Part shown: one piece after another, positions 37,380 through 46,617 of the stretch
Layout of the letters: every line of letters begins with the position of its first letter
Position numbering within the stretch: the stretch's first letter is position 1
Assembly: GCF_003288905.1 (NCBI RefSeq)
Contig: NZ_NHYL01000002.1
Location: 124,001 to 188,000 of the forward strand
Length of the DNA: 64,000 nucleotides
Direction of reading: 5' to 3'
DNA from: Helicobacter sp. 11-8110
GTDB taxonomy: Bacteria > Campylobacterota > Campylobacteria > Campylobacterales > Helicobacteraceae
Notes under the pieces: model-generated
Told to the model about the DNA's origin: nothing
What the model saw: the letters and a program-made list of their open reading frames with translations, nothing else
Database searches by the model: none
Position numbers and translations under genes: made by a program

Positions 37380-38147
37380 CTAAAAGATTCCGCTAATTTG
37401 TGTTGCAATTTTATCTTCTAAAACAGGAATCGCCTCTTCTAGTTTAAGATTTAACTTAGTAGCTTCTGCAAAAAGAGTGGTTTGCTTCTCAGAATAATCA
37501 CTAGCATAAACTTGCTCATTGTAATTAGCCCTATTATCATTAAGTTTGCCTGTTTTTTGTGTGCTTGCCACATCACCTGCAAAGCTATTTAAGAAACCCG
37601 CTCTTCTTTGGTCATTCACAGAAGCCTGTCTTGAACTACTAGCATTAGTATTAATCGTGCCTCCAACTATTTTTTGGCGAACATTAATATCTACTTGCAT
37701 TTGGAAGATTGTATCTTCTGTGAGTTTTCCTGCTATTCCACCTACAGCCGCTCCAATTAATCCACCCACAACACCACTAGTCGCTGAAGAATGATTATAT
37801 ATCCCCACTCCAGCACCTGCAACTGCACCTACTCCAGCTGCGGGAGCTGCATTATTTTCTTGTTTGATATCGCAATACAAAACATTTGCTTGTAAAATAA
37901 AAGTTGCTTCTTTTGGATCTTCAACGATTTTATAACCTTTGCTTTGAAGCAAACCGATTACTTTGGGCGTTAAATTAATATTCTGTCCGCTAGTGTTTCG
38001 CATCGCAACAAAAATAGTCTGTTCAGATTTTGCCACAGGATCAACAAAAATACTTTGAGACATTGTTGAAGTAGTTTGCAATGAAGTTGTTACGCATCCA
38101 CTTAGTAAAAAAACAGAAACAAGAGGTATTAATAAAGTTTTTTTCAT
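37380..38147 (-). CDS. TraT-family complement-resistance lipoprotein
   Basis: 255 residues. The lipobox LLSGC places the lipidated Cys near residue 17. After TTSTMSQSIFVDPV and IFVAMRNTSGQ comes the glycine-rich membrane-like segment GAVAGAGVGIYNH ... GVVGGLIGAAVGGIAG that is typical of TraT. F-plasmid TraT gives surface exclusion and serum resistance; chromosomal relatives are common but of unknown role. The ATG at 38147 follows AAGGAG by six bases. No conjugation genes are nearby. Confidence 0.85.
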   Translation of the reverse strand: MKKTLLIPLVSVFLLSGCVTTSLQTTSTMSQSIFVDPVAKSEQTIFVAMRNTSGQNINLTPKVIGLLQSKGYKIVEDPKEATFILQANVLYCDIKQENNAAPAAGVGAVAGAGVGIYNHSSATSGVVGGLIGAAVGGIAGKLTEDTIFQMQVDINVRQKIVGGTINTNASSSRQASVNDQRRAGFLNSFAGDVASTQKTGKLNDNRANYNEQVYASDYSEKQTTLFAEATKLNLKLEEAIPVLEDKIATQISGIF

Positions 38148-38303
38148 AAATGCTCCTTGAGTAATTTTAGGATTAAGATTTATTATATTACTAATTTTCA
38201 CTTTAAAAGCTAATTTCTATCTTTAAAATGGCTTAGGGAAGGCGTTGAAAGCATAATCAATCTATTTTATTTTTATTTGTCAGAATTGCGATATGTTAAT
38301 ATT

Positions 38304-38324
38304 TTGATTCCCAAAGGGAATCAA
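38304..38324 (-). terminator. Hairpin after napA
   Basis: A perfect 9-bp stem, TTGATTCCC (38304-38312) and GGGAATCAA (38316-38324), with a 3-nt loop, starts three bases past the napA stop. The U-tract is weak in the napA direction; a T5 run is on the opposite side. Confidence 0.55.
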
Positions 38325-38327
38325 TTT

Positions 38328-38765
38328 TTATGCAAGTTGAGCTTTTATCATCCAAATTGCTTTTTCTAAACTTGCAATTTTTTCATCTGCTAAAGCAGTA
38401 GTCGCCTTATCATTTGCTTCGCCTGCTGTATCAGAAAGCTCTCTAAAAGCCTTTAAAAAATACTCATATTCAGGTAAAATTGCTTGAACGATTGTTCTTG
38501 AATCAAAGCTTGTGCCACTCTCTTCTTTGATTTTACTAACTGCTAACATGTCTTTGATAGTAACATAGGGCTTTTGTCCAATTTGCAAAACACGCTCTGC
38601 CATATCATCCATTAAATCTGCCATATCATCATACATACTTTCTAATGCCGCATGAACAGGATGAAAATCCATTCCCTTAACATTCCAGTGGTAATTGTGT
38701 AATTTAATGTAAAAAACTGCACTGTCTGCTTGAATTTGTTTAAGTTGTTGAACGATCTTTTCCAT
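38328..38765 (-). CDS. napA: Dps/NapA ferritin-like DNA-protection protein
   Basis: 145 residues of the Dps family, forming dodecamers that oxidise and store iron and protect DNA. The ferroxidase motif KLHNYHWNVKGMDFHPVHAA and DDMADLMDDMAERV are intact. H. pylori NapA (HP0243) is the neutrophil-activating protein and is controlled by iron and peroxide sensors. AAGGAG precedes the ATG, and a TATAAT lies about 30 bp upstream. Confidence 0.95.
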   Translation of the reverse strand: MEKIVQQLKQIQADSAVFYIKLHNYHWNVKGMDFHPVHAALESMYDDMADLMDDMAERVLQIGQKPYVTIKDMLAVSKIKEESGTSFDSRTIVQAILPEYEYFLKAFRELSDTAGEANDKATTALADEKIASLEKAIWMIKAQLA

Positions 38766-38829
38766 AATATTCTCCTTAAAAATTTAATATCTTTGAATTA
38801 TACACTTTTGCTTGTAAAAAAGCTAATAA

Positions 38830-38843
38830 AATTATATATAATT
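38830..38843 (-). promoter_or_regulatory. Palindrome upstream of napA, possible PerR/Fur site
   Basis: AATTATATATAATT is a perfect 14-bp palindrome 65 bp upstream of the napA start. napA promoters in this phylum are bound by Fur or PerR at AT-rich palindromes. The surrounding DNA is almost entirely A and T, so chance is a real possibility. Confidence 0.3.
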
Positions 38844-38876
38844 ATTCTTAAAAGAAAATTATTATTATTTAATAAT

Positions 38877-39842
38877 TTATCCACCTGTTTTGTAAAATGC
38901 CCTTTTTGAAACCTCATCTAGATTCCAATCATTTTTTTCAGGTTTATTTTGAACACAAAGGTTAAGCTTACGCAAAATCTCATCAGCATCCCCATAAAGC
39001 ATTGCTTCTTTAATATCCACAGCATTTTCATGATAAAGACAAGGTATCAGCTTCCCTTCACTGCTTAAGCGGATTCGATTGCAAGTTTTACAAAAATCAT
39101 CATTATGGGGAGCAATGACACCAAAAAGATAAGAGTTTCTTTGGGGTATTTCATATAATGTTGCTGGTCCAAATACATCTTTTTTTAAAAGTCTATATTC
39201 GTATTTCTTGCTAATCCTTTGGAGAATCTCCTCTCCCCTAAGTCCGATAGTTCCACCTTTTGCATGTGTATTTTCCATATATTCTATAAACCGCACTCCC
39301 ACACCAAGATTCATTCCATATTCTAAAATATCCACTACTTCATCATCATTAATTCCCTTTAGGGGCACCATATTTAATTTAACAATTAACCCCTCATCGA
39401 CAGCTTTTTTGATTCCTGCTAGAATCTTTTCTAAAGCATCACGCTTAGAAATACAAACAACTCCCTCTTTTTTTAGAGAATCAAGAGAAATATTAATTCT
39501 CTTTAACCCTGCTTCTTTTAGATCTTTTGCAAGGGGTTCTAAGAGATAGGCATTGGTGGTTAATGCAATATCAATGTTAGAATTATAACGATAAATCTCC
39601 CCTATAAATCCAGCAATTCCACGCCTAAGCAGTGGTTCTCCACCTGTGATTCGGATTTTTTTTACTCCTTCATCAATAACTACTTTAATAAAATTTAATA
39701 CACTCTCCAAAGGCACATCATCTTCTTCCCTACCTATATCCATAGGAGTATTTGGCATACAATAAAGGCAACGAAAATTACATCTCTCTGTAACACTTAC
39801 GCGAATATAATCAATCACGCGCCCAAAACTATCAATCAACAA
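38877..39842 (-). CDS. moaA: GTP 3',8-cyclase (molybdopterin synthesis)
   Basis: A radical SAM enzyme that starts molybdenum cofactor synthesis. The first cluster is ERCNFRCLYCMP (CxxxCxxC); the second is FCKTCNRIRLSSEGKLIPC. The protein ends in the Gly-Gly tail required for activity. I place the start at TTG 39842, directly after AAAGGAG; this gives 321 residues and begins LLIDSFGRVIDYIRVS, the same length and start as H. pylori MoaA. The upstream in-frame extension was rejected. The gene is divergent from mobA. Confidence 0.94.
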   Translation of the reverse strand: MLIDSFGRVIDYIRVSVTERCNFRCLYCMPNTPMDIGREEDDVPLESVLNFIKVVIDEGVKKIRITGGEPLLRRGIAGFIGEIYRYNSNIDIALTTNAYLLEPLAKDLKEAGLKRINISLDSLKKEGVVCISKRDALEKILAGIKKAVDEGLIVKLNMVPLKGINDDEVVDILEYGMNLGVGVRFIEYMENTHAKGGTIGLRGEEILQRISKKYEYRLLKKDVFGPATLYEIPQRNSYLFGVIAPHNDDFCKTCNRIRLSSEGKLIPCLYHENAVDIKEAMLYGDADEILRKLNLCVQNKPEKNDWNLDEVSKRAFYKTGG

Positions 39843-39931
39843 AAGTTCTCCTTTGGGAGTAAAATTTTTGCAATCATACCCAAGCCAAGCAAAAAAAGCT
39901 ATAATTTCACTCAAAGTTTGAAGGTTTGCAT

Positions 39932-40489
39932 ATGAAAAATTGTGTAATTTTGTGTGGTGGAAAAAGCTCAAGAATGGGGCAAAAGAAAGAAAATTTAGAT
40001 TTTTTTGGTGAAAGTTTGGCAGATTTTCAAGCCAAAAAAATGCAAAAAATCTTTCCACAAGTCTATTTTTCTGGCAAAAAGCCTATATCTAACTCAAGTC
40101 ATTTCCAAACTCTTTTGGATTTAAATACAGAATTTGCTCCCATTTTTGGCTTAGAAAGCATTTTGCAAACACTTAAAACAGACATTTTTATCCTTAGTAT
40201 TGACACTCCTTTTTTGAGCGAAAAAAGCATTACAAAACTCATTGCTTCTTACCAAAAAGCTAAAAAGCCAACCTTTGCTAAGAATCAAAAAATCCATCCA
40301 CTTCTTGGAATTTACACCTATGAAGCTCTTACTCCCATTCAACAACAAATCGCAAAAAAAAATTATCGTTTAATGGACTTATTAGGGCTTCTTAGCGCTA
40401 ATTTTGTAGAGATTCCAGAATTCCAAACCCAAAATCTCAATACCCCCAAAGAATATCAAAATGCCTTACAAGGATATTTAAATGGCTGA
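39932..40489 (+). CDS. mobA: Molybdenum cofactor guanylyltransferase
   Basis: MobA attaches GMP to molybdopterin, giving the cofactor of enzymes such as formate dehydrogenase and nitrate reductase. The N-terminal motif is LCGGKSSRMGQKKENLDF, followed by SIDTPFLSEKSI in place of the usual DxP motif. Length 185 residues. The ATG at 39932 follows AAGG. It overlaps flhB by 8 bp, matching HP0769-HP0770. The tRNA for selenocysteine nearby fits a selenium- and molybdenum-dependent formate dehydrogenase elsewhere in the genome. Confidence 0.9.
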   Translation: MKNCVILCGGKSSRMGQKKENLDFFGESLADFQAKKMQKIFPQVYFSGKKPISNSSHFQTLLDLNTEFAPIFGLESILQTLKTDIFILSIDTPFLSEKSITKLIASYQKAKKPTFAKNQKIHPLLGIYTYEALTPIQQQIAKKNYRLMDLLGLLSANFVEIPEFQTQNLNTPKEYQNALQGYLNG

Positions 40490-41555
40490 TGAAGAAGAAA
40501 AGACTGAAGCCCCTTCTGCGCGCAAAATAGAGAAAGCTCGTGAGGAAGGGAATGTCATCAAAAGCCCCGATGTTAATGCTTTTTTAGGCTTAGTTGTGGG
40601 GCTTGTTTTGATTTTTTTATGCTTTAATTTTTGGGTGAATGGCTTAAGTGGCATCTTTTTTGAAGTTTATCATATTTTTAATCAAGATCTCACGCGCTCT
40701 AATGCCATTTCTCTCACAATTTCTCTAGTCTTTAAAGTGCTTTATTTGCTTGCGCCTATTTTTGGTGCTTTAATGCTCATAGGAATAATCGCTAATATCT
40801 CTCAAAGCGGTTTTTTATTAACCACAAAAGCTATCCAGCCCAAACTCCAAAAACTCAATTTCATTAGTGGATTAAAAAATATCATTTCTCTTAAAAAATT
40901 GCTTGATGGATTCTTGATTACATTTAAAGTTCTCACGGCTTTTATCATTGCTTTTTTTGTCTTTTTAGGCTTTATGAAAGAACTAACTACCGTTTCACTT
41001 TTTCCTATTGGCGATCAAATGATTTGGCTAAAAGACAAGGCTCTCATTCTCATTGCCATATTATTAGCCTTTTTTTTAGTGATGGCAATCGCTGATTACC
41101 TTATCAAGCGCTATCAATATTTCAAGTCCTTGCGTATGAGCAAACAAGAAGTCAAAGATGAATTTAAAAACCAAGAAGGGGATCAACAAGTCAAAGGAAA
41201 AATCCGATCTTTAATGTTTCAAGCTGCCAAAAAGCGAATGATGCAAAATATTCCTAATGCCGATGTTGTTGTTACTAACCCAACTCACTATGCTGTAGCT
41301 TTGCGCTATGATTCCAGCAAAGAAAGAGCACCAAGAGTTTTAGCCAAAGGCGTGGATTTTCTTGCCCAAAGAATCAAAGAAATCGCCAAAGAAAATGAAA
41401 TTCCCATTATTGAAAACCCACCCCTAGCAAGGGCGCTTTATAAAGATGTTGATATTGACAAAGAAATTCCTGAAACTCTCTATCAGGCTATGGTAGAAGT
41501 TCTCATTAAAGTTCAACAAATCAACGAAGAGCGCAAAAAAGGCGTGAATTTCTAA
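40482..41555 (+). CDS. flhB: Flagellar export gate protein FlhB
   Basis: 357 residues. The cytosolic N-terminus EEEKTEAPSARKIEKAREEG is typical of FlhB, followed by four membrane segments and the C-terminal cytosolic domain. The self-cleavage motif NPTH is intact in VVTNPTHYAVAL. Cleavage there switches export from hook to filament proteins. The start lies inside mobA, so translation is coupled. Confidence 0.96.
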   Translation: MADEEEKTEAPSARKIEKAREEGNVIKSPDVNAFLGLVVGLVLIFLCFNFWVNGLSGIFFEVYHIFNQDLTRSNAISLTISLVFKVLYLLAPIFGALMLIGIIANISQSGFLLTTKAIQPKLQKLNFISGLKNIISLKKLLDGFLITFKVLTAFIIAFFVFLGFMKELTTVSLFPIGDQMIWLKDKALILIAILLAFFLVMAIADYLIKRYQYFKSLRMSKQEVKDEFKNQEGDQQVKGKIRSLMFQAAKKRMMQNIPNADVVVTNPTHYAVALRYDSSKERAPRVLAKGVDFLAQRIKEIAKENEIPIIENPPLARALYKDVDIDKEIPETLYQAMVEVLIKVQQINEERKKGVNF

Positions 41556-41577
41556 TCTATCCTTATGATTCTATCAA

Positions 41578-41597
41578 GAATTTTTAAGTAAAAATTC
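41578..41597 (+). terminator. AT-rich hairpin after flhB
   Basis: GAATTTTT (41578-41585) and AAAAATTC (41590-41597) form a perfect 8-bp stem around AAGT. It is weak because it is A/T-rich and has no clean U-tract. It separates flhB from the tRNA. Confidence 0.35.
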
Positions 41598-41634
41598 GTT
41601 AAATTGACAAATTTACTTCTCTATGCAAGATAAT

Positions 41635-41734
41635 TGGAGGGTATATGTCGCTGGTGGGCATCGTGGGCTTCAAACCCATTTGAGTGGATAGGTGTCTATT
41701 TGCTGGGGAGTTCGATTCTCTCACCCTCTCGCCA
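41635..41734 (+). tRNA. selC: tRNA-Sec (anticodon TCA)
   Basis: The 100-nt element has all parts of a selenocysteine tRNA. The anticodon loop CTTCAAA carries anticodon TCA between GTGGG and CCCAT. A 7-bp extra arm (GTGGATA with TATTTGC) gives the long variable region. The T arm is GGGAG-TTCGATT-CTCTC, and the 3' end is GCCA. The acceptor 3' strand ACCCTCTC faces TGGAGGGT, which gives six Watson-Crick pairs, one G-T pair and a mismatch at the first position, assuming the 8-bp acceptor of bacterial tRNA-Sec. The exact 5' end (41635 or 41636) is therefore uncertain. It implies SelA, SelB and at least one TGA-containing gene elsewhere. Confidence 0.9.
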
Positions 41735-41761
41735 TTATTGAATACTTTTTAAGGAATCAAC

Positions 41762-44700
41762 ATTAAAGCAAATTTTTTAAAAATTAATCAAAAAATACTA
41801 TTGGTAGAAATTTTAGCGTTATTGGGAATCTTATCCATTATTGGAAGATTTGGTTTATTGGGGAGTATAGGAAAATCTTATGCTAGTCTCCATTTTAACC
41901 TTTTTGGCTATTTGGGATATATTTGGCTTTTAGCCCTTGCTTATTTGTTTTACAAAAACGCTCATAATCTCAAAGAGCGCATCATTGAAAAAACACTTGG
42001 CGTAGTTATTATAGGATTAGCCCTATTGATTTTACAAGGGCTTTTTATAGGTAATGCAGGATTCTTTAGCAACGCATTTAGTAGCATTTTAAAGTCTTTT
42101 ATTAATCCACTTGGAATCTTTGGGCTTACTCTTGTTTTAACTCTATTTGGCATTGTGCTTTATACTGGAAAATCTGCCAAAACATTGCTTTCTAGATTCA
42201 TTCAAGGGCTTAAAGATGATCTTAAAAAAACCCCAAAAGATCTAGAACAGCCAAAAAAAGAAAGCTTTTTCCTACGCCTAAAAGCCTTTTTTACCCTACC
42301 TACCAAAATATCTAACAAAAGAAATCCCCATTCCCTAACACTAGAGGAATTGGCTTCTCTTAGCAAAAATCCACCTAGTGCGCCTAGCGCAACGCAAACG
42401 CCACAGCAAGAACTAAATTTTGATAATCCTATCTTGCAGACCAAGGAAGAATCGCCAGAGGAATCACAAAATCTAGCAGAACAAGAAGAATCTCTCACTT
42501 TTCCACAAAATATGCCAAACATTGATGGCAAATCCCAAAATACCCCAAGTTCTAGCGTCACTGAAGAATCACAAGAATCACAGATTCGGCTCATTTCCAC
42601 TCAAGAAGCCAAAACTCAAAAAAATCACAACTTGCAGCAATTCCAAATGGAATCCATAATGAGTTTAGAGCGATTTAAGAACTTTGAAAAAAATATTTTT
42701 TTTCAAGAAGAAGAAGATAATGATCCCATTAAGCTAATCAAAAAAACTCAAGATGAAAATCTAGAACCACAAGAGATAAATCCATTTGCTTTCTTAAAAG
42801 AGCGGCAAGAACCACAAGAATCTCTAGCACCAAACCCCAAAGAAGATCAATTACCCCAAGAATCACTCAAAGAATCGCCTAAGCCTATCAAAGCCTATCC
42901 CAAAAAACTCTATTCTGCCACACCCTTTAGTGCTTATTATGAAAAAAATCCAGCCGATGCAACGCGTAACTGCCTTGTCCCCAATGACACAGAAACTTCA
43001 CAAAATCAAACCACAATAACCAATGAAGATCCAATAGCTGAAGCAACCCCACAAAACAAACCAGCATCAATCCAGCAACAACTAGAAGATGAGGATATGC
43101 GTGCCATTCAAATGGCTATCCAAGAAGAGCTGCAAAAAGCTCAAGATTACTTATCTGTTCAACAAGAATCATCACCTAATTTTGTGGAAGATGAGATTGT
43201 TCAACAAGAAACACAAGAAACACAAGAAACACAAGAAACACAAGAAACACAAGAGATAATCAAAGAAAAGCTTGAAGAAAAAAAAGATATAGTGCTAAAT
43301 TCAGATTATCTAACAATCACAAACCAACAAACCACCTTTGAAGAATCACCTCTTCAAGAATCACCAATCACCTCAATTTCACAAGATTTGCAAGAAGCAT
43401 CACTCTTGCAAAATATCAATTTCCCGGTTTATGGCTATGGAAATACTTTTAGTCAAACTCCACAAGAGACAAATCCAAACTTTGCCCAACAAACATTGCC
43501 CCAACAAAAACCTCAAGAAAATACGCCTACACCTATCACTCCACAATCCCAACAAGAAACTTTAGAGATTTTGCAAAATGCCATTAGAGAAAAAAGAGAT
43601 TTAACCCTACAATTTAAAGAGGAAATCGCCCCAACCCCAACAAAGATTCCTCTAGAATCCAACCAAAACCAACCAAACCAATCCATTCCAAACGCCCAAG
43701 AATCTATAACCCAAGTAGCTCCCCAAACTCCACAATCTCAAACCAATACCACCCAAGTTAAAATCCTTGAAGAAAATCAAAATCTTCTCAATGAGATTGA
43801 AACAAGCACAGAATCAAAGCCTATCCAAACCGATTTTATTCTGCCTAAGCTTGAATTTCTACAAACTCCTCAAGAAGAGAGAATCGAGATTGACGAAGAT
43901 GAAATTGATAAAAAAATCAATGATTTACTTAACAAACTTCGTATGTTCAAAATTGAAGGTGATATTGTCCGCACTTATTCTGGACCTATCGTTACAACTT
44001 TTGAATTTAGACCAAGCCCTAATGTCAAAGTCTCTAGAATCCAAACTCTCCAAGATGATCTAGCGATGGCTTTGAGAGCTAAAACTATCAGGATTCAAGC
44101 TCCTGTGCCAGGAAAAGATGTCGTTGGCATTGAGATTCCAAATAGTCAAATCCAAACTATTTATTTACGAGAAATTCTAGAAAATGATATTTTTCAAAAT
44201 GCAACTTCACCGCTTACTTTGGCTTTAGGCAAAGACATTGTAGGGAATCCTTTTGTTACCGACCTTAAAAAGCTCCCTCACCTACTCATTGCAGGGACAA
44301 CAGGAAGCGGTAAAAGTGTGGGAATAAATGCGATGATTCTCTCTTTGCTTTACAAAAATTCTCCCGATACACTAAGGTTACTTATGATTGATCCTAAAAT
44401 GCTTGAATTTAGCATTTACAATGATATTCCACATTTATTAACCCCAGTTATCACACAACCAAAAAAAGCAATCATTGCACTTGATAACGCAGTTAAAGAA
44501 ATGGAAAGACGCTACACGCTAATGAGCGAAGCACGAATCAAAAATATTGAAAGTTATAACAAAAAGGCTGAAATAGAAGGCTTTGAGCCATTTCCTTATA
44601 TTGTAATTGTCATTGATGAGTTAGCAGATTTGATGATGAGCGGTGGAAAAGAAGCTGAACTTTCTATCGCGCGTTTAGCGCAAATGGCGCGCGCTAGTGG

Positions 44701-45220
44701 TATTCACCTCATTGTTGCCACGCAAAGACCAAGCGTTGATGTTGTTACAGGAACTATCAAAGCCAATCTACCCTCACGCATTAGCTATAAGGTGGGGCAA
44801 AAAATTGATTCTAAAGTAATTTTAGATAGCTTTGGAGCTGAGTCGCTCCTAGGGCGTGGTGATATGCTTTTCACACCCCCAGGTGGAGGAATAGTGAGAC
44901 TTCATGCGCCATGGAGCACAGAAGAAGAAATCGAAAAAATCGTAGAATTTATCAAATTACAGCGACCTGTGCAATACAATGAAAACTTTATGCCCAATGA
45001 AGATGAAACTTTGGGGCTTAATTATGAGGGTGAGACAGATGAACTCTATGAGGAAGCAAAAAGAATCATGCTTGCTAATAATAAAACTTCCATAAGTTAC
45101 ATTCAAAGGCGATTAGGAATTGGCTATAACAAAGCAGCTAATATTGTAGAACAAATGATATCTAGGGGCTTTTTAAGTCAGCCAAACTCTAAAGGAGTGC
45201 GTGAAATCATTGGCGAATAA
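41762..45220 (+). CDS. ftsK: DNA translocase FtsK
   Basis: FtsK pumps chromosome ends across the septum and activates dif recombination. N-terminal membrane segments (about four) are followed by a long low-complexity linker rich in Gln, Glu, Ser and Pro (about residues 130-690), then the motor with Walker A GTTGSGKS and Walker B IVIVIDELADLMM. The C-terminal gamma winged helix reads TSISYIQRRLGIGYNKAANI. No ATG or GTG start exists: TAA at 41750-41752 closes the frame upstream, the first TTG (41801) lacks a ribosome-binding site, and AAGGA (41751-41755) stands six bases before ATT 41762. I therefore prefer the ATT, giving 1,152 residues; TTG gives 1,139. Confidence 0.9.
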   Translation: MKANFLKINQKILLVEILALLGILSIIGRFGLLGSIGKSYASLHFNLFGYLGYIWLLALAYLFYKNAHNLKERIIEKTLGVVIIGLALLILQGLFIGNAGFFSNAFSSILKSFINPLGIFGLTLVLTLFGIVLYTGKSAKTLLSRFIQGLKDDLKKTPKDLEQPKKESFFLRLKAFFTLPTKISNKRNPHSLTLEELASLSKNPPSAPSATQTPQQELNFDNPILQTKEESPEESQNLAEQEESLTFPQNMPNIDGKSQNTPSSSVTEESQESQIRLISTQEAKTQKNHNLQQFQMESIMSLERFKNFEKNIFFQEEEDNDPIKLIKKTQDENLEPQEINPFAFLKERQEPQESLAPNPKEDQLPQESLKESPKPIKAYPKKLYSATPFSAYYEKNPADATRNCLVPNDTETSQNQTTITNEDPIAEATPQNKPASIQQQLEDEDMRAIQMAIQEELQKAQDYLSVQQESSPNFVEDEIVQQETQETQETQETQETQEIIKEKLEEKKDIVLNSDYLTITNQQTTFEESPLQESPITSISQDLQEASLLQNINFPVYGYGNTFSQTPQETNPNFAQQTLPQQKPQENTPTPITPQSQQETLEILQNAIREKRDLTLQFKEEIAPTPTKIPLESNQNQPNQSIPNAQESITQVAPQTPQSQTNTTQVKILEENQNLLNEIETSTESKPIQTDFILPKLEFLQTPQEERIEIDEDEIDKKINDLLNKLRMFKIEGDIVRTYSGPIVTTFEFRPSPNVKVSRIQTLQDDLAMALRAKTIRIQAPVPGKDVVGIEIPNSQIQTIYLREILENDIFQNATSPLTLALGKDIVGNPFVTDLKKLPHLLIAGTTGSGKSVGINAMILSLLYKNSPDTLRLLMIDPKMLEFSIYNDIPHLLTPVITQPKKAIIALDNAVKEMERRYTLMSEARIKNIESYNKKAEIEGFEPFPYIVIVIDELADLMMSGGKEAELSIARLAQMARASGIHLIVATQRPSVDVVTGTIKANLPSRISYKVGQKIDSKVILDSFGAESLLGRGDMLFTPPGGGIVRLHAPWSTEEEIEKIVEFIKLQRPVQYNENFMPNEDETLGLNYEGETDELYEEAKRIMLANNKTSISYIQRRLGIGYNKAANIVEQMISRGFLSQPNSKGVREIIGE
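43205..43255 (+). repeat. 9-bp tandem repeat inside ftsK
   Basis: CAAGAAACA is repeated five times perfectly, followed by a sixth partial copy. It encodes Gln-Glu-Thr repeats in the FtsK linker. Changes in copy number keep the reading frame. Confidence 0.95.
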
Positions 45221-45252
45221 TCTTTAATCTACTCTAAAAAATATGTAATTTT

Positions 45253-45297
45253 AAGTAAATTTTTGATAAACTTATTTACTTTAAGTATTTTTATTTT
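45253..45297 (+). terminator. Possible terminator after ftsK
   Basis: AAGTAAAT (45253-45260) pairs with ATTTACTT (45274-45281), and a T-rich run follows shortly after. The stem is A/T-rich with a 13-nt loop, so it is a weak candidate. Confidence 0.35.
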
Positions 45298-45312
45298 TGG
45301 AGTAGAGAAAGT

Positions 45313-46617
45313 ATGAATCCGAGTTTAAAGGTCAATAAAATCAATAGTGCAAACGCGAATGCACAAGCTACTATCGCACTTAGTGAGCTAGATAAGAAAA
45401 TTAATGAAGTTACTAAAGTTGCTAGTAAAAATCTCAAGATTGATGGTTTTAGAAAAGGAAAAATTCCAGTCGCTATTATCAAGTCTCGCTATGGCAAACA
45501 ACTAGAAACAGATGCGCAAAGAGAATGTGTGCAAGACTTATTGCAAGAAATTTTAAAAGAACTTAATGTTAAAGCCGATGCACTCATAGGTGATCCAAGA
45601 ATCACAAAATTTGATAAAAAAGACAATGGAATTGAAGTAGAAATTGAATTAAGTCTAACACCAGAGATTCCATTAGACAATGTAGAAAGTTGCATTCCAG
45701 AGGTTAAGATTCCAGAAGTTACTGAAGAAGAAATTAACAAAAGGTTAGAAGAGATTGCTGATGCAAGGGCTCCGCTTGTAGGCATAGAAGATGCTAGAAG
45801 AAAGCTCAAAGATGGCGAATACGCAAAAATTAACTTTGAAGGGTTTATTGATGGAGAGCCTTTTGAAGGAGGCAAGGCAGAAAATTATCTCTTAAAAATC
45901 GGTAGCAAATCTTTCATTGAAGGTTTTGAAGATCAGCTCATTGGAATGAAAAAAGATGAAGAAAAAGATATTCAAGTAACATTCCCAGAAAACTATCATG
46001 CCGCAAATCTAGCAGGAAAACCAGCAACTTTTAAAGTTAAACTCAATGAAATCCAAACTAAAGGCAAAATAGAGATTGATGATAACTTTGCCAAAACACT
46101 CTTACCAGAAGAAAAAGAGGCTAATGTTGCGTTGCTTAAAGAAAAAATCAAGGAACAAATTGCTGCAGAAAAAAAACAAGCGCTTTACAATAACGAATTA
46201 AAAGCTGCATTAATTGAAAATATCCACAAAGCCATTGACTTTGATTTGCCTAATCTCATTGTCGAACAAGAGATGGACTTACTCTTAAGAAATGAGTTTG
46301 CCAAACTCGCAAAAGAAGAACAAGAAAAATTAGCCAAAGACACTGAAGCACTCAAAGCTAAACGCGAAGAGCAAAGAGACGCTGCGCAAAAAAGCGTTAA
46401 AACCACTTTCATTATCGATGCAATTGCAAGACGCGATAATATTGATATTCATGAAAATGAAATTCTTAACACAATTTATTATGAAGCAATGGCGATGCGT
46501 CAAGATCCAAAAATGGTCTTAGAATACTACAAAAATAATAATCTTATCCCTGCTATTAAAATGGCAATGCTAGAAGATAGAATCTTGACTAATCTACTCA
46601 ACAAGAATGCACAATGA
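45313..46617 (+). CDS. tig: Trigger factor
   Basis: The ribosome-bound chaperone, 434 residues. The N-terminal ribosome-binding signature is present as [17 protein letters not shown]. The PPIase domain (about 150-240) holds [20 protein letters not shown] in the usual place, and the helical C-terminal arm is Lys/Glu-rich. GGAG lies in front of the ATG. It overlaps clpP by 4 bp, the common tig-clpP pairing. Confidence 0.96.
   Translation: MNPSLKVNKINSANANAQATIALSELDKKINEVTKVASKNLKIDGFRKGKIPVAIIKSRYGKQLETDAQRECVQDLLQEILKELNVKADALIGDPRITKFDKKDNGIEVEIELSLTPEIPLDNVESCIPEVKIPEVTEEEINKRLEEIADARAPLVGIEDARRKLKDGEYAKINFEGFIDGEPFEGGKAENYLLKIGSKSFIEGFEDQLIGMKKDEEKDIQVTFPENYHAANLAGKPATFKVKLNEIQTKGKIEIDDNFAKTLLPEEKEANVALLKEKIKEQIAAEKKQALYNNELKAALIENIHKAIDFDLPNLIVEQEMDLLLRNEFAKLAKEEQEKLAKDTEALKAKREEQRDAAQKSVKTTFIIDAIARRDNIDIHENEILNTIYYEAMAMRQDPKMVLEYYKNNNLIPAIKMAMLEDRILTNLLNKNAQ

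Noticed and set aside
41604-41634. TTGACA and GATAAT as a promoter for selC
   Set aside because: The spacing is 19 bp, and the -10 would end at the tRNA 5' end, putting the start site inside the tRNA.
43205-43255. Direct repeats as a CRISPR array
   Set aside because: Units are 9 bp, contiguous and in frame within ftsK, with no spacers.
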